Shown here in pieces: positions 1 to 8,293 of a stretch of 64,000 bases of DNA. The stretch covers positions 572,060 through 636,059 of the forward strand of contig CAWDMC010000010.1 in assembly GCA_963803295.1 (NCBI GenBank), written 5' to 3'. Source of the DNA: CAWDMC01 sp963803295. Lineage in GTDB: Bacteria; Acidobacteriota; Terriglobia; UBA7540. Each line of letters opens with the position of its first letter. Within the stretch, counting starts at the first letter, position 1. Made by a program: the position numbers and the translations under genes. Under the pieces are notes generated by a model, which saw only the letters and a list, made by a program, of their open reading frames with translations, was not told where the DNA came from and made no database searches.

Positions 1-362
1 CTTAGATACAGCTTCACCTTTACCATGTCGAAAGTCGGAATGCCCTCAGTGATGGCGACTACCAGGGGCAAATCGGCCTCCGCCGCTTCCATAATGGCAT
101 CCGCGGCAAAGGGCGGGGGCACAAAAACCATTGAGGCATTGGCCCGAGTCTCCTCCACAGCCTCCCGCACCGTGTTGAAGACAGGAACGGCCACCTCACC
201 ACCAGCGTCCTCGAATTTTGCGCTCGTACCGCCTTTGCCAGGCGTCACACCCGCCACGACGTTGGTCCCATAAGCAATCGACTGCTGCGTGTGGAATCCG
301 CCCTCACGGCCGGTGATGCCCTGAACCAGTAATCTCGTATTTTCGTCAACCAGAATAGACAT
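1..362 (-). CDS. sucD: Succinyl-CoA synthetase alpha subunit, partial
   Basis: This is the N-terminal part of the alpha subunit of succinyl-CoA ligase, the TCA-cycle enzyme that makes ATP or GTP from succinyl-CoA. The first 120 residues are visible and the window edge cuts off the rest. The start MSILVDENTRLLVQGITGRE, the CoA-binding Rossmann segment and the downstream VVAGVTPGKGG are typical of SucD. The active-site His lies beyond the edge. In most bacteria sucD directly follows sucC; here two unrelated genes sit between them on the same strand. The family call is firm. Confidence 0.95.
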   Translation of the reverse strand, partial: MSILVDENTRLLVQGITGREGGFHTQQSIAYGTNVVAGVTPGKGGTSAKFEDAGGEVAVPVFNTVREAVEETRANASMVFVPPPFAADAIMEAAEADLPLVVAITEGIPTFDMVKVKLYL

Positions 363-397
363 GGGCCTCGACTTTCTGTGCCGATTGATTCCCGTTC

Positions 398-787
398 TCA
401 GCGCACTTCGTAAAGATAAGCGCCCTCGATGAACATGCCACCCACTTGGGTATTCCCAAGCCGTGCTCCTTCGACTGAGGCCGTCTGGGCAAAGACAGAA
501 CGTAGTGCTTGATACATCGGTTGCATGGGACTGATAAGTTCAATTTTCAGACGCTGTCCCGATTCAGACGGAATGTGTCGTATGACTTTGCTAAGCTCCC
601 GATAGGCATCCCGCGGTCCCAGTGCATCAACTCTCGGGCTCGCAATTACCAGGTGCCACTCGCCAGCCTCCGGCTCAAGCAGCCAAAAGGCCCCCATGAT
701 CGGGAACTCCTTATTCGCTCGCAGTAACTGCCACACCGTTCTGCCAAACTCAAGGTCCGCTTCGTTGAGCGCTTCAACATAATTCAT
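398..787 (-). CDS. Unknown protein coupled to the HEPN gene
   Basis: This is a soluble protein of about 129 residues that I do not recognise. It has no signal peptide or membrane segment and ends in a hydrophobic GGMFIEGAYLYEV stretch. I place the start at the second Met. Its ATG shares a base with the TAA stop of the upstream HEPN gene, and a strong GGAGGTG ribosome-binding site lies in the last codons of that gene. A start seven codons earlier (808) is possible but lacks such a site. The overlap implies translational coupling, so it is probably the partner of the HEPN protein. The pair sits between sucC and sucD. It could be an antitoxin or substrate adaptor, but nothing in the sequence decides this. 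Confidence 0.7.
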   Translation of the reverse strand: MNYVEALNEADLEFGRTVWQLLRANKEFPIMGAFWLLEPEAGEWHLVIASPRVDALGPRDAYRELSKVIRHIPSESGQRLKIELISPMQPMYQALRSVFAQTASVEGARLGNTQVGGMFIEGAYLYEVR

Positions 788-1218
788 TACCACCTCCGCC
801 GTATCCATTCCATCACTCCGGAACCGGGTTCGGTGGCCGCCGCGTACAGTGACTTTGCCCGCAGTTCTTCGATCACTTCGTAGCGGTTTTCATTGTTCCA
901 AAGCTGGACGATGATCCAATTACTCTCCAACTTTTCGTCAGCCTGCATTTCGTTCTGCATCTCCGCCCAAAGCGCCGCGTCGAGTCGAACTAACTCCTTC
1001 AAGTTGTGGGTGTAGGCCTGATTGACAAAGCTTTTATCTGGGAAATCGTATTGCCGGACGGCGCGCGCCAGATAGGCCTTGAGGGCACATTCCAGGGCAA
1101 GACCGGTCATGTAATAGGCACCTGTCCAGAACTGGTTGTCGAGCAAAACCCGAGCTTCCTCTAGTCGGTTGTCCGCGAGGAGTCGCAACTTGTCGCGATT
1201 CAACTTGGCAACAACCAC
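787..1218 (-). CDS. HEPN-domain protein
   Basis: This is a small alpha-helical protein of 143 residues. The segment around residues 10-50 (RLEEARVLLDNQFWTGAYYM followed by GLALECALKAYL) is the classic HEPN helix pair. HEPN domains occur in toxin-antitoxin modules, RNases and nucleotidyltransferase partners. The RNase signature R-x4-6-H is not evident, so catalytic RNase activity is not supported. The start is GTG, preceded by AGGAG with a 5-base gap. It begins 21 bases after sucC ends and its stop overlaps the start of the next gene, so it must be transcribed as part of the suc operon unless it has its own promoter. Confidence 0.75.
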   Translation of the reverse strand: MVVAKLNRDKLRLLADNRLEEARVLLDNQFWTGAYYMTGLALECALKAYLARAVRQYDFPDKSFVNQAYTHNLKELVRLDAALWAEMQNEMQADEKLESNWIIVQLWNNENRYEVIEELRAKSLYAAATEPGSGVMEWIRRRW

Positions 1219-1239
1219 ACAAGCTCCTGCCGTCGCCGA

Positions 1240-2403
1240 TCAAACCCCAGCCGCAGCGACGACCCTTTCGGCCGCGTCCTTCATCCCCTTCGCGACAGCA
1301 AAATTCAGGCCCGACTCGCTCAGGATCTGGTGCCCCAACTCGACGTTGGTACCTTCGAGCCTCACCACCACAGGCACCTTAATACCCAGGTCCTTCACGG
1401 CAGCGATCACGCCATTTGCCACGATATCGCAGCGCATGATTCCGCCGAAAATATTGATCAGCACGGCGCGAACGTTGGGATCGCCAAGAATAATCTCGAA
1501 TCCGCGTTTCACCTGCTCCTCGTTGGCGCCGCCGCCCACATCGAGAAAATTAGCCGGCCGCCCGCCGGCATATTGAATGATGTCCATGGTTGACATGGCC
1601 AGTCCAGCACCGTTTACCATGCAACCGACGTTGCCCTCCAGACGAATATAGTTCAGCTTGTACTCTGAAGCCTTTACCTCGAGAGGATCTTCCTCGTTGA
1701 GATCGCGCATCGCTACGATGTCGGGGTGGCGATAGAGGGCGTTATCGTCGAAGTTCATTTTGGCATCGAGCGCCAGCAGAGCGCCCGCCTTGGTGACGAC
1801 GAAAGGGTTGATCTCCAGGAGTGAAGCATCCGTGGCTTCGAAGGCATGATACAAGGCAGTGAAGAACTTTACGGCTTCGCTCACTTGTGGCCCTTCGAGA
1901 CCCAATCCGAAAGCAAGATTGCGCCCTTCGAAGGCCTGGAACCCGACCGCGGGGTCGATGGTTTCCTTCAGGATTTTCTCCGGATGCGACGCCGCAACTT
2001 CTTCGATCTCCATGCCACCTTCGGTCGACGCCATGAAAACCGGCCGCCCGCAGGTGCGATCGATCACCAGTCCCAGGTAAAGCTCGCGGGCGATGTCGAG
2101 GCCTTCTTCGATCAGTACGCGTTTCACCGCGCGACCCTCGGGACCCGTCTGGTGCGTCACCAGGTTCATCCCCAGGATTTTGCTTGCCGCTTGGACAGCC
2201 TCTTCGGGTCCGCGCGCCAGCTTCACTCCTCCGCCCTTGCCGCGCCCGCCGGCGTGGATCTGGGCTTTGACCACCACCGTTCCGCCACCGAGACGCACGG
2301 CAACCTGGCGAGCTTCCTCCGGAGTCGAGATGACTTCGCCGCGTGGCACCGTGACGCCATAGCGGGCAAGGATCTGTTTTGCTTGAAATTCGTGGATTTT
2401 CAT
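1240..2403 (-). CDS. sucC: Succinyl-CoA synthetase beta subunit
   Basis: This is the ATP-grasp beta subunit of succinyl-CoA ligase, partner of SucD in the TCA cycle. At 387 residues it has the usual full length. MKIHEFQAKQILARYGV opens the protein. GGRGKGGGVKLA forms the glycine-rich ATP-grasp loop, EINPFVVT the metal/nucleotide region, and NIFGGIMRCD the C-terminal CoA-ligase domain that meets the alpha subunit. It is the first gene of a minus-strand operon (sucC, HEPN, unknown, sucD). A good sigma70-type promoter lies about 110 bases upstream. No irregularity is seen in the gene. Confidence 0.97.
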   Translation of the reverse strand: MKIHEFQAKQILARYGVTVPRGEVISTPEEARQVAVRLGGGTVVVKAQIHAGGRGKGGGVKLARGPEEAVQAASKILGMNLVTHQTGPEGRAVKRVLIEEGLDIARELYLGLVIDRTCGRPVFMASTEGGMEIEEVAASHPEKILKETIDPAVGFQAFEGRNLAFGLGLEGPQVSEAVKFFTALYHAFEATDASLLEINPFVVTKAGALLALDAKMNFDDNALYRHPDIVAMRDLNEEDPLEVKASEYKLNYIRLEGNVGCMVNGAGLAMSTMDIIQYAGGRPANFLDVGGGANEEQVKRGFEIILGDPNVRAVLINIFGGIMRCDIVANGVIAAVKDLGIKVPVVVRLEGTNVELGHQILSESGLNFAVAKGMKDAAERVVAAAGV

Positions 2404-2520
2404 TTTAGAAGCCGGTGTTCCCGATTATCCGTTATCAGTAACTCGTAGACAGGCGAGATTCGCTTTAATGACCAGGATCACGCTACAATAAAAGTGCCGC
2501 TTGCGGAGCCAGAATAATTC

Positions 2521-2549
2521 AGTATAGAAAATGCGCCCCGAAATTGCAA
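2521..2549 (-). promoter_or_regulatory. Likely sigma70 promoter of sucC
   Basis: Read on the minus strand, TTGCAA (2549-2544) and TATACT (2526-2521) are separated by exactly 17 bases, a good match to the -35/-10 consensus. Transcription would start near 2514 and leave a leader of about 110 bases before sucC. No other start-proximal box on that strand is as good. Confidence 0.6.
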
Positions 2550-2636
2550 TGAAAGCGAATGTCGGACCGCGATGTGTTTTGGCGTTTCGGTTGGACTTGT
2601 GAGCCACACTTTGGAACCCAACTGCGTTAATACGCG

Positions 2637-2658
2637 CACAGCATTATTTTCTGCTGTG
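2637..2658. promoter_or_regulatory. Dyad upstream of trpD
   Basis: CACAGCA and TGCTGTG form a perfect 7-base inverted repeat around an 8-base AT-rich centre, ending 20 bases before the trpD start. It could be an operator or a small hairpin in the trpD leader. No leader peptide rich in Trp codons is visible, so classical trp attenuation is not supported. Confidence 0.35.
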
Positions 2659-2678
2659 GCGTTTATGCAGCTCACAAC

Positions 2679-3743
2679 ATGATTCGCGAAGCTACAGAAA
2701 AGCTAATCTGCCGCGAGGACCTCACCCGGGCTGAAGCTGCCTCGGTCATGAACGAGCTTCTTTCCGGTACAGTTCCCGAGGGGGAAATCGTCTGTTTCCT
2801 GGTGGCCCTTCGCGACAAAGGTGAGAACGCGGCCGAGCTCACCGGGTTTGCTGAGGTCATGCGGGATAGGGCGGCCGAACACCTTCGCCAAGCCGGCGTT
2901 GAGCTTGACGCCCTGCAGCAAGAGTCCCCCCTGCTGGACACGTGTGGCACCGGCGGCGACGGCCGGTGTACGTTTAACGTCTCGACCGCAACTGCGATTG
3001 TGGCGGCGGCAGCCGGCGTACGCGTGGCCAAGCACGGCAACCGTGCGATCTCCAGCCGCTCAGGAAGCGCCGACGTCCTGGAGGCTTTGGGCGTCGCTAT
3101 CGACCTGCCGCTCGAGCGCATCGGTGAATGTCTCGATCGTGTGGGTATGGTATTTCTGTTTGCTCCCCATCTGCATCTCGCCATGAAACACGTTATGAAT
3201 GCGCGCCGGAAACTGAAGACCAAAACTGTGTTCAACCTGCTCGGACCGCTCACCAATCCGCTCGCGGCTTCCGTGCAACTGCTTGGCGTATACGACCGCA
3301 CCCGCACCGGGATGATGGCCGAAACCCTGGCGGCGTTTGGCAGCCGTCGCGCCTTGGTCGTGGCGGGCTGGGACGGCACCGACGAAATCTCCACCTGTGG
3401 ACCGACGCAGGTCTCGGAGACGAGAAGCGCGAGCCCTGATAACCCGACGGTCACCACGCGGCATATCGGTCCCGAGGATTTTGGGCTGAGTCCGGCTCCA
3501 GCCGACGCGCTGAGCGGCGGCGATCCGGCCGCGAACGCTGCCTTGATTCGCCGGGTGCTGGCCGGTGAATCCGGTCATGCTCGCGATGCGGTCCTTGCCA
3601 ATACCTCAGCGGCGCTGGTGGCCGCGTGCCTCGCCGGGAATTTCATGGAGGGAATTGAGCGGGCCGCTGAGGCCATCGATTCAAAGGCCGCCCAACGGAC
3701 CCTGGCAGCGCTGGCCGATTTCACTCAGAAATACCGGCGCTGA
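2679..3743 (+). CDS. trpD: Anthranilate phosphoribosyltransferase
   Basis: This enzyme transfers phosphoribose from PRPP to anthranilate in tryptophan biosynthesis. It has 354 residues, the normal length. DTCGTGGDG near residue 88 is the PRPP-binding glycine loop, KHGNRAISSRSGSADVLEAL the anthranilate/PRPP site, and MNARRKLKTKTVFNLLGPLT the conserved substrate and domain-linker region. It stands alone on the plus strand, divergent from sucC and convergent with the next gene, so it is not in a visible trp operon. Nothing unusual is seen in the protein. Confidence 0.96.
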   Translation: MIREATEKLICREDLTRAEAASVMNELLSGTVPEGEIVCFLVALRDKGENAAELTGFAEVMRDRAAEHLRQAGVELDALQQESPLLDTCGTGGDGRCTFNVSTATAIVAAAAGVRVAKHGNRAISSRSGSADVLEALGVAIDLPLERIGECLDRVGMVFLFAPHLHLAMKHVMNARRKLKTKTVFNLLGPLTNPLAASVQLLGVYDRTRTGMMAETLAAFGSRRALVVAGWDGTDEISTCGPTQVSETRSASPDNPTVTTRHIGPEDFGLSPAPADALSGGDPAANAALIRRVLAGESGHARDAVLANTSAALVAACLAGNFMEGIERAAEAIDSKAAQRTLAALADFTQKYRR

Positions 3744-3744
3744 C

Positions 3745-4281
3745 TCACTCGACTTGAAAGGCGTAGAGGTAACCCGGAAGTTCGCCACCACGGTACTGAT
3801 AAAAGCCGTACTCACCGGGATCGAGATCGTCGGCCGGCACCAAACGGTAGAGTCCCGTTTCCACCTGCTTTTCGTAGAATTCCACCTGCGACTTCAGCGA
3901 AATACCCGAACTTGGCTTCCACTCCTTCTCGCCGCTGATCTCAAACTCGCGGCGGCTGCTCTTTTGCTTCAGCTTCACCAGAACCAGATCGCCGGCTCCT
4001 CCCCGGCCTGGCGGCATCCGGAAATAGAATACAGGCGTCGAAATCACGTGCAATTGCGCGTGACGCCCCAGGATCTGCGCCTTCACCGTGCCCTTTCCGG
4101 TGGGCATGGCGCCTTTCATGGGCAGGGGAGGGAGCTTGCTCGCCGAATGCTCGACCGTGAGGGCGCGGCCTTCGATCCGAATTGCCCCTTCCGGATTCTG
4201 ATAGTAAAGGCCCGGATCCCTGGGGACTTGGGCGCCTTCAAGGGCGAACATCAGTGCGAATGCAATTTGGACAACCGGCAT
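3745..4281 (-). CDS. Secreted hypothetical protein
   Basis: This is a 178-residue protein of unknown function. The first 17 residues (MPVVQIAFALMFALEGA) look like a short signal sequence, so export to the periplasm is likely. The middle is basic and beta-rich (GDLVLVKLKQKSSRREFE), and the C-terminal third carries a conserved-looking LDPGEYGFYQYRGGELPGYL motif. It faces trpD tail to tail with one spare base. The start has only a distant AGGAGAG site, so a slightly different N-terminus is possible. I see no catalytic motif. Confidence 0.6.
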   Translation of the reverse strand: MPVVQIAFALMFALEGAQVPRDPGLYYQNPEGAIRIEGRALTVEHSASKLPPLPMKGAMPTGKGTVKAQILGRHAQLHVISTPVFYFRMPPGRGGAGDLVLVKLKQKSSRREFEISGEKEWKPSSGISLKSQVEFYEKQVETGLYRLVPADDLDPGEYGFYQYRGGELPGYLYAFQVE

Positions 4282-4465
4282 ACCCTGTTGGGTCTCTCCT
4301 CGACATTCGCTCGGGGCCCCACCCTCGCAGCGTCTACTCAGTCCGGTACTCAGTCCGGGCCGACTCTATATACTCTAGCGTCAATACACGTCTTGTGCTG
4401 TGCCGTGGATCACATTTGAATGGAAAGGTGGGGGTACGTCGGTACCCTATTTGTTCAGAATTTGT

Positions 4466-5863
4466 TCAGAATCCGATCTGGAGGTACACTGCCAAGGCCA
4501 GCGATCCGGCGAGGGTGGTTCCCGCAAAATTCACAATTCCGTTTGTGACCGATCCCCGGCGCTCGATGGTCGCACCCAACAGGCTGTCAAACAGGTTACC
4601 TGCCAGTCCGGCCGAGGCCGCGATCACCGCTCCGCCTGCCGTTACCAGGCCCAGCGCATATCCCAGAGCCGCGATCAAAGCCGACGCCCCCAGCCCCGCA
4701 GAGGTTCCAGCCAGAGATACGCCACCGTTCTCACCAACCGGTACCGGCTGAAGGGTAGTGATGCGATAAGCGCGCCCGCCTACCACTTGCCCTATCTCGC
4801 TCGAAATCGTATCACCCGCAGCCTCCGCGAGGGCGGCCACCAGGGCCAGGAGAAAGGCCCTTTGGTGGAGAGTCGCAATGACCAGAATTGAGAAGAACGC
4901 TGGCGCCAACAGATTAGCCGTGGCCTCGCGCCAGCTTCGCGCTCCCCCACGCCTCTCGGCGACCCCAAGAGCGGCCTTTCTGGCATACCCAAGTTTGGTG
5001 GCTGCGGACCCCAGCACGAAGAACGCAAACAGGATGAGGAAGCTCTTGTAGCCATATCCCGCGTAGACGGCCACCCCCAACAGGAGTCCGGCTCCGGCCC
5101 CGGATCTGTTCACTAGATGCATCCGCAGAGCGATGAGCGCGAATAAAACGTTGAAGGCCACGGCGGCAATGAGACGGATTTTCAGGTAAGGCAGGTTGTA
5201 GCCCAGGGCCGACCATGAAACAAAATAGGCACAGAATGCGAAGCCGGAGCAAATCAGGGAAATGGACAGATCACACTCGAGCTTGATCGAAGCACTCTGA
5301 ACGATTGCGCCTACGACAGCCGTGGCGAGCGCGAGCGCCAGCGCCTTTTCGAATCCCAACTTCGGGTCCATCCAGAGGGCCAGGGCACCGGCCCCCAGCC
5401 CGCCGCTTATCACAAAGGCCGTGACGCCTGACCACTTGGTTCCCGGATTGAAAGGCAACGATGGACCGCCGAGCGCTTCGCTGGCGATCATGGAGAGCGG
5501 GCTGGCCACTGCCAGGATCGCCCACACCAGCGCCACGACTTCGAGATGATGCCGGTAAAGTAGGATCAAACCCAGAATCGAGAGAGGGTAGGCGGCCATG
5601 CCGTTCGCCGAGACCGCGGACGACTGAGATGTTCCCACGGTATTCGCGGCGCCGCCCAAGGACACCGCTTCGCTCGCCGCGGTTGAAGGCCGCATCACCT
5701 GGCCCGAATCCGGCGCGATGAGCGGCAGGATATAAAGGATAAACATCAGCGCCAGGATGACGCATCCCGCCGCCTCGGGCCAGGTGACAAACGGCAGCAG
5801 GAAGGCCAGGAGGAGCATGGCGACACGAGTGATTTTCCGAGCGGAGTCGATGCTAGAAACCAT
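4466..5863 (-). CDS. DUF92 family integral membrane protein
   Basis: This is a polytopic membrane protein of 465 residues with roughly ten to twelve hydrophobic segments. The C-terminal 230 residues match the DUF92/TIGR00297 pattern: GDTISSEIGQVVGG, RITTLQPVPVGENGGVS and GNLFDSLLGATIERRG. The family includes the plant VTE6 phytyl-phosphate kinase, and members are thought to phosphorylate or handle polyprenyl lipids. The N-terminal half resembles dolichol-kinase-like membrane domains. It lies 8 bases after the adenosine-specific kinase gene on the same strand, so they are probably co-transcribed. Substrate is unknown. Confidence 0.85.
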   Translation of the reverse strand: MVSSIDSARKITRVAMLLLAFLLPFVTWPEAAGCVILALMFILYILPLIAPDSGQVMRPSTAASEAVSLGGAANTVGTSQSSAVSANGMAAYPLSILGLILLYRHHLEVVALVWAILAVASPLSMIASEALGGPSLPFNPGTKWSGVTAFVISGGLGAGALALWMDPKLGFEKALALALATAVVGAIVQSASIKLECDLSISLICSGFAFCAYFVSWSALGYNLPYLKIRLIAAVAFNVLFALIALRMHLVNRSGAGAGLLLGVAVYAGYGYKSFLILFAFFVLGSAATKLGYARKAALGVAERRGGARSWREATANLLAPAFFSILVIATLHQRAFLLALVAALAEAAGDTISSEIGQVVGGRAYRITTLQPVPVGENGGVSLAGTSAGLGASALIAALGYALGLVTAGGAVIAASAGLAGNLFDSLLGATIERRGSVTNGIVNFAGTTLAGSLALAVYLQIGF

Positions 5864-5871
5864 GGCAGGAT

Positions 5872-6354
5872 CTACAACTTGTATCCGATGCGGCGCAGAA
5901 GCTGCTTACGCGCCTTGATGTCATCCTCCGTCTCCACGCCCTTGGTCTTTACGCCGTCAATCACGCCGAGGATACCGCGCCCCTGGTCCGTTTCCGCCAC
6001 CACAACTTCCACGGGATTCGCGGTGGCGCAGAAAACACGGCAGACTTCCGGCACATTCTTGACGGCATTCAGAATATTGACGGGGAATCCGCCCTCGATG
6101 AAGATGATGAAGCAGTGTCCACAGGAAAGGCCTAGCGCGTTTTTCTGGGCAAGCTCGACAAGGCGCGATTCGTTTCCCGTATATCGCACCAGCGCCGGTC
6201 CCGAAGATTCACAAAACCCAATGCCGAACTTCATGCCGGGCACCGTCCCGACAATAGCCTCATGAAGGTCTTCGACGGTCTTGATGAAGTGCGCCTGGCC
6301 CAGTATGAAGTTCATGTCCTCCGGCTTCTCGATCCGAACGGTTTCGAGTTTCAT
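5872..6354 (-). CDS. Adenosine-specific kinase family protein
   Basis: This is a 160-residue soluble protein of the PF04008 adenosine-specific kinase family, first described in archaea. Recognisable features are the LETVRIEKPEDMNFILGQAHF start, GIGFCESSGPALVRYTGN, GHCFIIFIEGGFPVNILNAV and VCRVFCATANPVEVVVA. The length is normal for the family. Structures of family members bind adenosine-type ligands, but in vivo function is little known. The gene is the promoter-proximal member of a two-gene unit with the DUF92 membrane protein, and its upstream flank is a cluster of palindromic repeats. Confidence 0.85.
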   Translation of the reverse strand: MKLETVRIEKPEDMNFILGQAHFIKTVEDLHEAIVGTVPGMKFGIGFCESSGPALVRYTGNESRLVELAQKNALGLSCGHCFIIFIEGGFPVNILNAVKNVPEVCRVFCATANPVEVVVAETDQGRGILGVIDGVKTKGVETEDDIKARKQLLRRIGYKL

Positions 6355-6385
6355 TACAAGTGCTCCTCGCTCTCTTCGTCGACGC

Positions 6386-6500
6386 TTGCTGTAGCGCCGG
6401 TGTCCTCATCGGCGTCTTCGGCTGCTGTAGCGCCAGTGTCCCCACCCGCCTTTACGCCTGCTGTAGCGCCGGTGTCCCCACCGGCGTTCTACCGGCGTTC
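6386..6500. repeat. Three tandem REP-like palindromes
   Basis: Three units sharing GCTGTAGCGCCGGTGTCC and then a CACCGGCG-like arm lie head to tail (about 6387-6420, 6423-6456, 6459-6500). Each core is the stem GCCGGTG-TCCC-CACCGGC; the third is perfect and the first two have mismatches. A further copy lies at 6659-6680 and a reversed relative at 6636+26,000 (32,636-32,657). They occupy the gap between the adenosine kinase and CPBP protease genes and look like mobile-derived intergenic repeats. Confidence 0.8.
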
Positions 6501-6655
6501 TAGAGGGAGCACCGTAAAGATGCTCCCTTACGGCCACGCGGGGACTGGGTAGGGGAGGGCCTTTTACGGCCCTTCCTCCACAGGCTGGAAGCCCGTGCCA
6601 CCTCGATGTGGCATGGCCATCCTGGCCATGATATCGCAACGAAAATGTACAAACT

Positions 6656-7660
6656 CTAGGCGCCGGTGTCCCCACCGGCGTTTTCGGCGCTCCCAGCTTG
6701 CCCTGAGCGCAGCCCGGGGACAGCCTTGCTACAGAAGGGAAATTGCGCTTCAGGATACAGCCAGTTAAACCCGATAAACATCAGGGCGACGACCACGAAC
6801 ACCAGATAGCTGCCTTCGGGGCCCACGCTGCCACCGGTGAGCCACCGCGGCGCTTGCGCCACAAAGGACGAACTGACCAGGTGCCCCGGCACCATCACCC
6901 CGCTGTCGGGTACAGAGTAAAGGAAGCTCTCGGAGTAGTCCCACATCGCGTGCAGTCCGACGGCAAACCAGAGACTGCCGGTCCGGCGCACAGTGAAGCA
7001 GAAAAACAGTCCGATGAACGCTGCGGCGAGCGCCCCAATCCAATCCTCGCCAGGGTTGCGGATGTGCCCGGCGCCGAAAACTATCGAGAGCAGAAGGGCC
7101 GAGGGCCAAAAACCCATGCCCGAGGCGAGCGTGTAAAGCGCATAACCGCGCGTGAGAAATTCCTCGAAAAAACCCACGACCAGAAATGCCAGCGCCCACC
7201 CGGCAGCGTACCTCGCCAGTTGCGGCCCGTGCAGCTCTACGCTGCCGAAGTAGAATCCATGCGCCAGCCGGATGACCAGCAGCAGCACCGTAAGCGCCGC
7301 AAACCCCCAGAATGCACCGGCCCAGAACCGCGCCCCCAAAGCACCTCGGGCAGGCAGCCCATAGACAGCGAAGGGGCGTTTCTCGATCAGCGCCATGATC
7401 TGTGCTGCGATCAAGATGGCGACCAAGGGAATGCCTTCACCCACTATGAGCTTGAAGGGGCTTATTCCCTTTGGAGAATGGCTCAAGAGCGGCTTTGACA
7501 GAAAGCCCAAGGCGACCAAAAGGACGGCGGCAAAAATCAGAAAGATCAGCAGCCGCCACCCGGCCCTGATCCCATTGGGCCCCGTGAAGATACGTTCCAA
7601 AGTAGATGGCGCGTAGGGTGGCGAAAGCGCCGGAACAGGGTTGTTGCCGCCGTCCTCCAT
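6656..7660 (-). CDS. CPBP intramembrane metalloprotease
   Basis: This is a 334-residue membrane protein of the CPBP (Abi/CAAX protease-like, Rce1-related) family. Motif 1 is FFEEFLTRGYAL (EExxxR), motif 2 GAGHI within an FxxxH pattern, and motif 3 HAMWD. These carry the Glu and His residues of the active site. About eight hydrophobic segments are visible. Start: ATG with AAGGAAA upstream. The last ten or so residues (AENAGGDTGA) are encoded by a REP-like palindrome, so the C-terminus has been extended or replaced by a repeat insertion. Such proteases process prenylated or lipid-linked substrates; the target here is unknown. Confidence 0.88.
   Translation of the reverse strand: MEDGGNNPVPALSPPYAPSTLERIFTGPNGIRAGWRLLIFLIFAAVLLVALGFLSKPLLSHSPKGISPFKLIVGEGIPLVAILIAAQIMALIEKRPFAVYGLPARGALGARFWAGAFWGFAALTVLLLVIRLAHGFYFGSVELHGPQLARYAAGWALAFLVVGFFEEFLTRGYALYTLASGMGFWPSALLLSIVFGAGHIRNPGEDWIGALAAAFIGLFFCFTVRRTGSLWFAVGLHAMWDYSESFLYSVPDSGVMVPGHLVSSSFVAQAPRWLTGGSVGPEGSYLVFVVVALMFIGFNWLYPEAQFPFCSKAVPGLRSGQAGSAENAGGDTGA
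6657..6685. repeat. REP-like palindrome overlapping a gene end
   Basis: GCCGGTGTCCCCACCGGCG is a perfect 7-base stem with a 4-base loop, identical in core to the cluster at 6459. It lies inside the last codons of the CPBP protease gene and supplies its stop codon region. Confidence 0.8.
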
Positions 7661-7678
7661 CAGGTTTCCTTTTGGTTG

Positions 7679-7969
7679 TTAGAATCCTTTGATCGGTCTC
7701 TTGCGGGCGTGACGAATGGTGAGGACTTGCACGCGCTCGTCCGCGACACGAAAGAGAATCCGGTACATGCTACGGCCTTCGCCGTATAAAAGCTGGCGAA
7801 CGCCTTTTTGGCGGAGGCCTGGCTCAAGCGCAAAGGCGCAGCGCATGGGGAATTCAGCCAGACTCGTAACGGCGTCACAAAGCCCGTCGAACCACTCAAG
7901 TGTTGCGGATTCGGCGAGCCTGGCAAGGTCCCGCTCAGCGCGTTTTCGGTAAAGGACGAGATACGCCAA
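7679..7969 (-). CDS. RelE/ParE family toxin
   Basis: This is a 96-residue basic protein with the RelE/ParE pattern: YRKRAERDLARLAESA at the N-terminus, the central LRQKGVRQLLYGEGRSMYRI and the C-terminal ADERVQVLTIRHARKRPI. RelE toxins cleave ribosome-bound mRNA and ParE toxins poison gyrase; this sequence does not settle which. The start is TTG at 7969, inside the antitoxin gene (35-base overlap), so translation is probably coupled. It follows the antitoxin in the usual order. Confidence 0.85.
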   Translation of the reverse strand: MAYLVLYRKRAERDLARLAESATLEWFDGLCDAVTSLAEFPMRCAFALEPGLRQKGVRQLLYGEGRSMYRILFRVADERVQVLTIRHARKRPIKGF

Positions 7970-8231
7970 AGCGGCTGGCCCTCAATTCCATATGAACCTG
8001 GGCGGCCGGGCGACCTTCGCCAGGCTCCGAGAGCGCTTCATTCACGGCCTCGACGGTCTCGAGGCGATCCTTCCACTCTTCGTAAGCCGCGGCGTCAAAC
8101 ACCACAAAGCGCGCTTTTCCATCCACGGTCAGGACCACGGGCCGGTGGGTCTTTTTGAGCAACCGGGCGAACTTCGCGGTTTGGCGTTTGAAAGTGGTCA
8201 GAGGATGGATGTCCTCGGCGACGTCGATCAT
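7935..8231 (-). CDS. Phd/YefM-type antitoxin
   Basis: This is a DNA-binding antitoxin of 98 residues that pairs with the RelE-like toxin downstream. The segment HPLTTFKRQTAKFARLLKKT then RPVVLTVDGKARFVVFDAAA is the Phd/YefM fold signature, followed by an acidic, disordered C-terminal toxin-binding tail. I chose the ATG at 8231 over one nine codons earlier because GAGGTG lies 5 bases upstream. The complex normally represses its own promoter, which must lie in the roughly 60 bases between this start and the IS element, or within the IS. Confidence 0.85.
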   Translation of the reverse strand: MIDVAEDIHPLTTFKRQTAKFARLLKKTHRPVVLTVDGKARFVVFDAAAYEEWKDRLETVEAVNEALSEPGEGRPAAQVHMELRASRFGVSRPLPKTR

Positions 8232-8293
8232 GAAAGCACCTCTAAAGCATCCTATCAAATGCTGAAGGAGGAACGCAAGTTACTTAGCCCGGC

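Noticed and set aside
787..1218. HEPN RNase toxin call
   Set aside because: The R-x4-6-H active-site motif is not visible, so RNase activity is not claimed.
2597..2678. trp attenuator with leader peptide
   Set aside because: No short frame with adjacent Trp codons precedes the dyad.
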